DNA of 64,000 nucleotides, taken from NCBI RefSeq assembly GCF_041260155.1, contig NC_091947.1, positions 29,101,615 through 29,165,614 of the forward strand, in the 5' to 3' direction. The position numbers were made by a program, and so were the translations under genes. Of this stretch, positions 25,616 through 36,913 are shown piece by piece. Below the pieces are notes generated by a model. The model was not told the DNA's origin. It did not search any database and saw only the letters and a list, made by a program, of their open reading frames with translations. Every line of letters starts with the position of its first letter. Positions within the stretch are counted from its first letter, which is position 1. The DNA comes from Ptychodera flava. Lineage: Eukaryota; Hemichordata; Enteropneusta; Ptychoderidae.

Positions 25616-28600
25616 ATGGATGTTCCTTGTGCCCAGGACGGTGAAGAGGATACAGACGATCCTTGTGATGAATCTGCAGTGTCATTCGATGATGAAAATG
25701 CCGACGGAGGACACGAAGATGATGAGCACCGCTACCCGGATGTTACTAATAACCATTGCACCGAAGACGAGGACGAGGAATGTCTGGACTACAAAATGGG
25801 AAGATGCATGGTACCTGTGGAAACTAGCTGTCCAAAACATCCCCACATACTCTTCCCCTCAGCTCCAAACTGGGAAAGTTGCCACATGAACAGATTTCGC
25901 TTCAGGACGTATCAACAAGACGCAGGCAGCTTGCCAGAAGAACAAGTAATCTGCCACTGGCTCATGCAAAATACCTCTGACATATGTGTAGATAGCAACC
26001 ATCAATTGCCCTCGTATCCAGCCACACTGGATACGGCCTCATCTATCGTTAAGACACGAATAAACAAAGTGCAGTATCGTGCCCTGCTATCAACACATAG
26101 TGAGTGCTTGTTAAATGGCAATCAACAGCTGTCAATATGTTTACATGTAAACATCTGTATACTTTTTCATGTTAATGAAAATTACTGGAATATCTGTGAA
26201 CGCTCTTTAACTTTAAGGTGGAGCTGAATGTTGCCAACACAGTTTTTTCAAAGCAATATTTCTCATCAAAGATGACAAGGAAACCCCCTCATACTATATC
26301 TTTTCAAAAAGCAGAGATTTAAGTTTAGTATGGTAGCAGTAGTTTACTCGAAAGATGAAGTGGGTGTATATTTGGGGTTAAAAACCTCAATTTTGGTATT
26401 AGTGATAAAAATTAATTTAAGCCAAAAACTTGACACTATTTTCTGAAATGTAATATTTAACTTGAAAGAAGAGAATAAAAAAGAAACCGACTATTTTATT
26501 TTGAATTATCTATCCTCATCCAAAAATGGCAAGGGTTGAAAAACTGACACTCAAAAAAAGTGATTAAAATCATGATTAGTAAAATTCAAATGCCTCTTAT
26601 ATAAAATGTAAGAACTTTATTGCCAAACAAAATAGTTGTTTTTTAAAGAGCATTTAAAGAACATAATGTGAAAATTTCAGAAAATTTGACCTAGCCAGAG
26701 TGGAGTTAAATTCTTTGGAAATTTTCAAATTGGGAGGAAAAAGCAGCCAGGAAATCGGGTGATTTGCATTCATTTGCATAAATTAACACTTTATCAAGAA
26801 ACTTACTACTGCTTGACAAGCTAAAAGGTGAACCCCACCAACATTTTAATCTTGGGTTAACATATTGATTAAAATTGAATGAAAATTTGCAAAAACGCGA
26901 TTTTTGAGCAAAATATACTGTGTTGGGTGCAGCGTCCCTTAAGGAAAGCGTTTCTTTGAATTTTATTCCAATGAAGGGACCATTGTTTATTGGAAGTAAT
27001 TGCACTTTGTGTGCTAAATAGTGCTGAGATATGCTCAGTAGCTAATAGATACCTTTATTGTAAAAAAATCGGTGGGGGGGGGGGCAGTCCCCTGTAATAT
27101 TCTTCATCCACTGCCTCTCCCTCTCCACTGATCTGGCACCTCATGTTTTCCATCTACTCTTCGAACTAATATTGCTCTCACATTTTAGCATTGAAATTTT
27201 TGAATTATTTCTGTTTTAGATAAAACAGTATACTGCTTCATGAATGTTTCGTGCATATGGTTATGGTCTCTTTTCTATATGCGAATTTAGTTCAATACAA
27301 AGACAGCATGTCTGTTGCATGCATATCAAACTTCATGAACGTAGTTTTATTTCTGTTCCTTGCCTCTAATTCCCTTATTAATTCTCGAGGCCTCATCAAC
27401 TTTCCAATATTTTGTACTTTATTACTCTGCAGTCAAAGAACATCTAGAAGGAGACGCTTTTGTGAAGCTTTTGGTAGATTTTGCTGAAGCATACGATATG
27501 ACCAGCGATTACATACCAAGTCTGATACAGGCTTCTATGACATATGTAAGTCATATATCATTTTCATGCACGGTTGCTTGTTACTAATGATTGATATTTA
27601 ATAGGAGGGGGGGGGGTGTGGTGTGGGAACCGCCTGTGCGACTTTCTTGTTTACAAACATTGTATTTCATACACGATATCTAGACACATCATGTCAACAT
27701 AGCTGCAATATTTAAATTTCACAATGTACATTATGACAAACATGTTTTATACGTAACTTTCATCAATCGCCAACCATAGATACTGTGTTTACATTGGTTG
27801 TATGCATTACAGTTCCGACCACCTCCCTTTAAACTTACAGTTTAGTACTTAAGTTGCATGACACATCTTCCACCGTCTTGATTTGTCAGGGGGAAATCGT
27901 ATGGAAATGCTACATTTTAAAATGCTGTAGACTAAAGTCATGCCTACAGGAGTACCTTTAGCCCACTGCTGCATTGGTGTAGTGGTAGGTGAGATGGTGG
28001 CATAAAATGTCATGTATGAATGGCCCACACCAGTACTAGGTTAGCCAGGACTTAGGCTTGTGTAGACTGAAAGATCTCTTGCTCTTGAGGGGGAAGAGTA
28101 GAGAGCGCCCTCAATCCTTCAGTCTAGGGTTTGTGTAGATTGCCTAAAACTGAATTCTGAGCTTGGACCTAACTTACTCGCATGCATCGTGTGTGAATCC
28201 TGTACTAGAAAGAGGCCAATGGCTGCATAAACACAAAATAGACTTATGAGAAAACTTGGATGAAAATTAAAACTGATTTGCTCAAAAAGCAAATAGATTT
28301 TGTTTCTGTAATTTCACGCATCACTTCGAGACCTTGTTGTCTCTTCTTTCATTTCAGGTATGTTCAACAAAACTCCCTCCAAACAAATTCATAACAAAAA
28401 TGTAAATGATTCACAATTTATATCAGGGGATATAAGCAACACGATACATAATGTTAACAAAGAGGAGAATGTATTTTGCAGTCAGTGAAAAATAAAATTG
28501 CTGTCTCATAGCAAAGAAAATTGCATTGTCATATCATTTTGCGACAGTACCAGAAACAAAGTATTTGTCTTTATCCAAGCGTTTCCATCTAATTTTGACC

Positions 28601-31253
28601 AGACATATCCTGTCTATGGCAATTGTTGATCTTACAGGACATGCCAGGTGTTCTAGAAGACTCCAAGCCGCATTACAGACCAGCTTTGCTGAGATGGGTT
28701 TCAACCTTTGATTCCTACGTCAAATCTACCTTACAAGAATCATCCTTGGATCAAGTTTTGGTCAAGCTGATTGACGTCGCAGCGTATGAAACAAACTGTA
28801 CTGTGATGGTTGAGTGAGTAGCTTTGAATAAATTATCATCACACATAGAATTTGATATTCAGCATTATTGTTTCTTGAAGTAATGATCTCTTATAGATAT
28901 GGCACAGGAACTTGTTCATGTATGAATTGAAAGATGAGTCTGGAAAGAAACAATACCGGGTAAAAGTTAATAGTATGCAGACATTCTGTGTTGCCATTAA
29001 AGTACTGGGTATTTCAATATGCATAAAAGAGTAGACCTCAAACCTGGTCAACATCAGTTGAAACATTTAAAAACACTACAAAAAGTATATTTCACTAAAA
29101 TATATGTAGGTCAATTAAATATTAGTTATATGTATTTCATAGGCCATGCAATGTCAAAAAGTTATTATGTTAAAAACATTACAAAAAGCGTCCAATTCTG
29201 GGATTTAAGTCAGTTGCAGTCAAACTTTGAATATTTTGCTGTTGCAGGATCAGAGAGTCTACAGCACGTAAAATAGTATTATGTGGTAACAGACTCCAAG
29301 TGCAGAGTAACATTGAAGTGTTGTCGGTGGATGGTCAGAGTTTATTGCAAGTTGTAACATCTTCAGATGTAAGTATCAAAAGTTAGAATAATGTAACATA
29401 ATGTTCATGTGATTCACTGAAATGTATGCAGATCAATTAAATGTTCATTTAATGTATTTAATAGGTCAGGCAATGACAAAAAGTTATTTCTCAGCAGTGA
29501 AAGGGAGATTTCTTAAGAGAAAAAGTTATTGATGGCGATAATGCATAATTGTATGCAAGATGTGAGCAGATTGGGTGGCCCCACATGAAGTGCCACAAAA
29601 TGTTTTTCCAGACCAGTGAATTTGTAGTTACAGTAATGTGGTCTGGCAGAGCAGCCGTGCCCCCACTGTTCATTTGCTCACCTACCTCCTGGCTGAAGCT
29701 GAATTGAAGGTGAATTTAAAGCATTCCTTTCAGGGCAAGCTTGCGTAAATGCCAGAAGATACAGTGATTGAATGCCATAGATGAGCTTTCCTAATCTGCA
29801 GTACCACACTGCCTATGGTTATACGATATTGTAATGCCATACAGCCTATGGCAATATGACATTGTAACCATTTAGGAAAGCCCACCTTTGGCATTTAATT
29901 ACTTAATCCTCTGACTAGAAAACAAAACTGGAAGATCACTGAATGTTCCTTTGATGCTGGTACTTTGACAACCAAAGCTTGATTCATGGATTTACTGGAC
30001 TCTGTCGACCTTGTTTGTCATTTACCATGCAGTCTCCATCATCTACTATGTATACAATGAGGGTTCTCCTCAAAATTGTCACCATTGCAAAATCATCAAC
30101 TTCTGCACAAATCCACAAATCATTTCCAAAAGTTTGGTCAAATTTTGTTGAACTTATCGTTCAAGTCTGGTCAGCTTTCAGGGAACAACAAGGACATTTG
30201 TGAAATTTATCACAGCTGGAGTGATGAGTGATTGTCTCATACAGACATTTGGCATTGTAATAAGTACTCTACGTGATTTTTCAGCAGTAACCATGCCTTG
30301 AGGGTCTGCATTGTATTGCTTTCACTGCAATTTTGGTGTTCTAAGAATTAGAAGCCAGTGATGCTGAAAAATCTCAAGCCTATGGAATTGGGTTGCAAAT
30401 TGTGGATCTGTTGGGTTGCATCAACCAGAATATTCCTCATGTCAGAAATATTGACCATGGTCATTGCAATCGTTAAATCTTTTGCTCAGAATATAGTTCA
30501 TCTCAAGGTAGAATGTGCCTGGACGAAAGCTTTCAAATACTGAAATTTGTACAACACTTTTTTGGTCTGCTGCTTGTGGCAAATTATTTTGTCGCCTGTA
30601 AATGTTTTCACAGTGTTTTGTGAAAATAAAAAAATTAATTTTCCCCCACGGAGTTAATGAAGCATATAGTGGCCATTTTTAATTTGAAATATTGTTAAAT
30701 TTTAGATTCTGATATTTATTCTTGATAGATAAAAGAAAATGTTTTAAAGTTTCCGTAAGGAAAGTTTCAGCAACCATTTAAAACTGTCTGTTTGAGGCAT
30801 GTAATACCATAAGTCTTCCATCTTGTTTTCTCTATTGTATTCACACAGAATAGTGGAAATAGAAGAACCACTGATGTTACTAAAGTACTACCTCAGATGG
30901 CGTGTGAGGCACTCGCCATAGCTCCACACAGTCCCTTTGGTAATACCATGTACAAGACCGTGTACCAGTTGTTTGTCCAGAGTGTTCATTGTACAGAGAC
31001 CGACAGCATTCAGTTACACGTTATCCTCATCAAATGCTTTGTGTCAGTTCAAACTCTTCAGGGCATGTCTACATGTCCAATGGAAGGCTGCCCTCGCTCA
31101 TCTTACATAATGTATGAGAGGTTACCCTGTCCAGACTTCCACAGTCCTGGATTTGCGTCATTTCTTTACAAGACAGTCAAAGCAGTGTTGTTGGCATTCA
31201 AGGGATTTGAACAAGATGGACTGAGTGAAAAGTTCCTTGCGTCAAGAAGATAG
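25616..31253 (+). CDS. Unrecognised gene of at least five exons
   Basis: Exons 25616-26099, 27433-27545, 28638-28813, 29248-29368 and 30849-31253 join in frame through good GT-AG sites to 432 aa. The ATG at 25616 is provisional: the frame is open upstream to 25574 and earlier exons may exist. Residues 1-60 are strongly acidic (EEDTDD, DDENADGG, EDEDEECLD). A Cys/His-containing stretch follows (about 60-95, with TSCPKHPHILFPS), then mostly helical, moderately hydrophobic sequence. The C-terminal exon has QLFVQSVHCTETDSIQ and ends FLASRR. No signal peptide or membrane segment is obvious. Consistent phases and clean splice sites argue for a real gene, but I do not recognise the family. Intron 1 holds a TTAA element; introns 2 and 4 hold small hairpin repeats. 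Confidence 0.65.
26213..26942. mobile_element. 722-bp TTAA element in intron 1 of the unknown gene
   Basis: TTAA at 26213-26216 and 26939-26942 enclose 26217-26938. The ends are imperfect inverted repeats: GGTGGAGCTGAATGTTGCC against GGGACGCTGCACCC (complement of the right end), both followed by AACACAGT. A shorter copy is nested at 23271-23817. TTAA targeting points to piggyBac or Kolobok; no transposase is present. Confidence 0.7.
28063..28126. repeat. Short hairpin repeat, TAGACTGAAAG family
   Basis: TAGACTGAAAGATC at the left and ATCCTTCAGTCTA at the right are inverted around AGAGCG-rich sequence. The same ends occur at 57747-57813 with its continuation at 58086-58096, so this is a small mobile hairpin. 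It lies in intron 2 of the unknown gene. Confidence 0.55.
29770..29897. repeat. ~125-bp hairpin element
   Basis: The left end GAATGCCATAGATGAGCTTT is inverted at the right (complement AAATGCCAAAGGTGGGCTTT), and both continue with CCTAA. The central parts (GCCTATGGTTATACG, GCCTATGGCAATATGAC) are also related. Probably a small MITE in intron 4 of the unknown gene. Confidence 0.5.
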
Positions 31254-34200
31254 GATGTCTAATATTTACAAACTTTTAGGACATTGGTGAATGCGTGCCA
31301 TGTTTTTGACGGCATAATGCAACATGGACTTTCCTTCAGCTATGTTTAGAGCCATTTGTTGGTTAAGAATGGACAAATTTCTCAACATAGTTAATAAACA
31401 ACTCAGTATTATACCATACTTGTATATATCCTATGTCTGTTTGTCTGTAATCGAGGAGTCCCTGGTCTGTGAAAATGGCCTCTTTGATATCGGTCTGTCT
31501 TGATATGTTTTAATGCAATTACTGCACTTCATTTCTACAAGCCTGTCAACACACCTGTTCAACTTGTGACACCGTCAACAATTTTAGATGATTTTTCCAT
31601 AAATGTTTGCTTTCATTGATAATCTGTCATACAAAAACAATTACAAAATATATCCAAGTAAAGGCTTATTGACAAGGTACTAATTGGTATTTCAACATAT
31701 TTTAGACAGAAGATTTGTCGACATATTGAAGAAATATGATGATAAAATCATCAGTCTCTCCAGCTCTAAGTGGAGACTGAACTTTTGATAAAATCTGCGA
31801 ATTTAGATCACATTTTTGGAAATAATGTATGCAACTTTGAAGAAAATGCAATGTAATAGGCAAATTCTGGTTTTACAATGAACACTAAAAAAAGTCACTC
31901 AGACCTCATGCTGCAACAACAAAATCTGTCTGCATATTGGGCAGCAGTGTCTGTTGTCGTGCACATGCCGCTATATTTGTAACAAACCTATAACCACGAA
32001 TAGCGCTATCCAACATCCAAGCATGACTGTCAATAGCTCTACCCTTACATATTACCAGTACACAAGGTATTTCTACACATATCAGTATTTCTTTATTGAC
32101 AATTTGTAGAAGGTATACAATCTCATAATCCACAGTGCATTTCATTAACAGTTGAAAGTAATACTGCATAATGTAATTAAGTACTTTGAGTAAGACAAGT
32201 GTAGAAATCTCATGGCTGACTGTAAAACTGACTGCATAAACAATGAAAAGTACAATGTCAGTTTCCAGAATCTTGGCTGTATTAGCTACATGTACAGCTA
32301 TAATGTGTAATTATGTTTCCACAGTCAAATGAATATACAAATGATACCCAGTTCCAACTGTTGTTACTTAAGTGTGACCTTTGACCCAAGTACCTCAAAC
32401 TGCTGTGAAAATAGTCAATGGTTTTTCCCCGAAAGTTCCTGGCTTATTAATATCAAGTATTGTCATATTAATGAGCGTCAATTGTTTTCCTCAAATCAGG
32501 GGGTCCCAGCCACTATCCTAATTTTTTCAAGCAGAAAAATGAATTATGGATGGCATTCAGTACTTTACACCTGCTAGTAATATCATAGTTTCACTCAATA
32601 ATTAAGGCAACGAGGGTCTAGCTAGTACATCCATGATCAAAGTGAATGGGCTTCAGGGATATTTATTCAGATTCTCAAACATTTACAATACTTGTTTGTG
32701 TCTATCACTCGTGGGGGCTAATTTGAAGCTCATGGAGTTAAGTTTTCACTGGCCTATTTTTGTGAAAATCGAAGATGTTATTTTTCTCCATACAGTTTAC
32801 ACAGGGATGGCGGCCATTTTGAATATCACTTGTTGGTAAATATCAGGTAATTTGTTTTTCTGGTACCAAATTTTGCATAGTGACCCCAAATTTTTATTCT
32901 TGATTTCAAAAGGCAATGGTTTGAAGTGTCCTTCAGGAAAGTTTGGGCAAAAGTTAGTAATACAATTTCAATACACATGCTGCCTTAATGGGAAAGGAAA
33001 TGGGCTGAGACAGAGAATGAAGTACTCTAGGCATGCTATCCTTTTTGTTTTTAAACATTAGGTTTCCACAAAGCTGCAGCCGCATAATGGATATTGTTAA
33101 GGAAAACCAACTGTTTGAAGTCAAACAATTTTACAATATTTTATAAATACAGTATGTTTGAGGCTAAGTATTTTGCAATATACAAGTGCCTGTCACAGGA
33201 AATCAACAATGACAATGTGTACATGACACGTTTCTATATGCTGTGAACAAACAGGACATTGAGAAAACAAAGAGATGATATGACAGAATATACGCATACT
33301 TGATAATCATAGGTCACCTAATGCAAAATCCAATGATAGAATTTTACAACTGCCAATAGTTTGGCTTGCTGAACTGGTCAGTTTGTAATTTACTATGCTT
33401 CATTATGCTTAAACCATTACAAAGGATCACAAAAGTACAATCCAGTTTGAACTAAGATAGAAGCTCATATCCTGATGTTTTATTCTCACATCCGATACGC
33501 GTGCATAGCAGTTGTCCCTAGTTGAAGGGTTCAATTTTAACCTACACATTCTTTCACCTATTTTATCCTGTGTACCAACTACAATTTCTTTGTCTTCTTT
33601 CCAAACTGGTGAAATAGCAAGTATGTGCTTGTCAACACAGCCCGACTATGATATGCATGGTTACTGCTGCCAAAATGCATTCATGTCCTGACAAAATTAA
33701 CATATCGACAATGTCAGGGTCTGTCACACTGTAGATATGACAGTAGCGGGACACTGTCCATGGCCACACATATATAGTGAAATCTGTAACACGTGGGATA
33801 CATTGCATTTTGAAACCAACAAGTAGACAGAGAAATTGGAGTTGATATGAATAAAATTTTTGGGAAAACATCAAAAGTTCAAATCATTAAAGATGTTAAA
33901 TAAAACAGTTCAGATTGCAAAGTGCATACGAAATATATATCATAAAGTGAATGTAAATTCACTGGCTTACAATCACAGTGTTCATTTGTACATGCCACAT
34001 TTCTCATATAGAATACCAACAGCATTTGAAGGTGGTTGATACATTGAACATAATTGTTGAGATCTCCTGGTCCTGTGAAATCTGGTGGCAATATTGTTGT
34101 GCACCAGTTGTGTAACACAGAATTACGCCTACTGACTCTATAAAGTGAACTCTAGAGGGCGACATAAGCATTGTCTATGCATTTACATCAAACATTTTTA

Positions 34201-36913
34201 CAAGTAACCTATGATAGAACACAGTCCCTCCACTCACTTAATTCATTTGCTGCAGACAACAAGATGATAAACACTTGCATTCTGCATCTTCAAGTCACTT
34301 TTTACACTCATCCATTTCGTAGTATCTACTTATACTTTTTAGTAAAATATAAACTATTTCATATATATTTGAGATGTATATAAATCGGCAAGAATCAGAT
34401 GTTGATTAAAACCACTGATGGTACAGTGCGTTGAGCTCTTTACGGCTCTAAATCCATTTTACCTTATCCAAGATTGATGAAAAATATCTGAGTACTTTAC
34501 TGAATCCCACTGTATCATATGGTGCTTGCATAAATTAAAACATCTGGATCTAACTATACAGATGAATAAATGTATTTCAAATTTTATACATCGAGGATGT
34601 GCAGGAAAGTTCTTCAGAAAGTGTGCTTTTAAAAACAAATTTTCAATGCACCATTATTGCTGTTAATAAAAAAAATGCCATTTAAATTTGCAATTTAAAA
34701 GTTTTTCCACGTTAATTATAGTGCACATTTATAGTTGACCACTTTGGCAGTTGTCAATTGACTGCAATAAAATAAATTTCCACCTTTCAATTAAACTCCC
34801 TCAAAATAAAATTTTAACTGTTATACTAAACTGGTAATCTTTTCGTAAATACACATCTTGTTTTAAAAATGGGTGAGTTCAATATTTAATGTGCAAAGTC
34901 CATTTCTGTGCAATATAACAACAGCTCAATCAGTCATTCATATTTGTATTACTACTTTGTTTTGTTTTCTTTACAAAATATAATTGGAAGTGCATGTGTA
35001 ATTCATGAGGTTTCAAAAGTTCTGATATTATGTGAATATACAGCTGGGAAAACTAAATTTGGACAATATCCCCTCACAAAATACTGGGGATTTTGATAGA
35101 TCACCTAAAATCTAATGCCTTGATTTTGAATCTGACAAAATACACAAACTCTCAAATAATTTTAAACAATCTCATTTCAATATGTTTGCCTTGTTTTTTG
35201 TTTGCCCTGATCTATGACCTCTGACTTCATAAATCAATCATGATCACAAATATAGGTCGACATTGATGCCAGTTCGGTAAAATTTACGAGGCACATGTAC
35301 TCCATTTTACGTAAAAACCAAACTTTGTGGAAGCACGTTTCAATGTAGTTTGCCCACCCAAAACTTACAGCATAAACAAAAACACATGAATATTCATTAA
35401 GGGAAAAGATATACAAGAATACAGACTGTCTTGAGTAACAATGGTCTCATATCAAATTTCTGATGATTTTCAAAATTTTTGTTGCATGGTTTACTTGTAG
35501 GTACATTATATTTTTGCAACTGTCTCTTTCTGTTTCCCAACAAGACAGATCTGTTTCCTTTAAACACGACAGTTGGTAATAATATAATTCCACTGAAGTA
35601 CCAGTGATATTTTGTTACACTCTAAATATATAAATACAGGCATTTCAAAAATTTGCAATTTGTATTCAAACACTGTTACACAACTCAGGGTAGTCTGTAA
35701 TAATGTTTACAGGGCAAGGTTCAATAGAATGAGATGTTCATACACATTGATACTTTCATAACAGAACACACACATTGAACCTTCATCCTGTCAAGTTCAT
35801 CAGTCAATTTTCTGTCAAATTGGTTAAAACGAGTGAGGCATAACATGTTCAATATGTTGCATGTTAACAAAGATTTGAAATTTGAAAGCCTCGAAAACAT
35901 AGATACTGCAAACATGATTTTGACTGATTATATACCATATTCCAAGCAGGTGAAAATGCTTGTAGGTTTTACATGGCCCAAAACTGCTTTGTACTGACTT
36001 GGCTGACAGAGAAATGATAGGCTTGGCAGGGAAAAGATAAACCTTGCCACTCAAATTTTCCTGTATACTGGTAACATCACCCAAAATGTAAAACCATACA
36101 ATATACCAAGGTGAACAAATTAAGTCATATTTCTATTGCTTGTTTTTTCCAAAGTGTCACAATTTAACAGTGTTGCAGCCAGAAATTTTAAACCAGGGGA
36201 CATTGTGTCAAACTACCGTTTACTTTTGGGGAAATTTTGCACATTTAGGGGACAACATGCGTCAGTTGTCAATAGAATTTTGTATTATTTTATTATAAAC
36301 TGGTTTCACAAAACAAAATTCAAGCTTTACATGCTTTACATGTAATTTTAGGCATTTGTAACAGTATACCGTCACATGTATCTGCCTAAGATCAGTTTAA
36401 GCTCTGTTGGACAACACAGCGTTTTAGTTAATTTTTTATCACAGCTTCGAAAGTACGTAAATATATACCTTTGAAACAGTAATCATGCAAAACAAAGGCC
36501 ATCGTCAATTACAGATATTACTTGCAGACTACACCCATTGAACACAGTCAACTCATGAGTGCACCCAAGGTGACCCGCAGTGAGTGAGAATGAGGGACAA
36601 GGGGTTCCCTTTTTGGGACATTGTCACAAGGGTGTGTCCTGGCTGCAACACTGAATTTAATCTTCAGATATTGCAAGGAAAGATTTACAGCTTATAAAAG
36701 CTGGATTTCTAACGCACATATTTGATCACTCTAAATGAATTTACTGGTAACTTTAAATGCTGTTTGATTTCTGTGCAATCATGCAAAAAAAAAAATTGAT
36801 GTAAAAATTCTCATCACCCTTTTTCAACTTTTCCAAAATTTACTTTCTTTACACCAATAAACTTGAAAAGATAATTGCTTATCAGTACTGATTTTTTTTC
36901 ACAAGTGTTTGAA
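31254..36913. other. Intergenic, unknown gene to clarin-like gene B
   Basis: About 5.7 kb between convergent genes. All open frames are short (under 90 codons) and unrecognised. Segment 32790-32960 (GATGGCGGCCATTTTGAAT and following) is a diverged copy of 39605-39760, a dispersed repeat. Nothing else is definable by eye. Confidence 0.45.
31393..31398 (+). terminator. Polyadenylation signal of the unknown gene
   Basis: AATAAA 140 bp after the stop codon at 31251-31253; the nearest signal in the correct strand. Confidence 0.45.
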
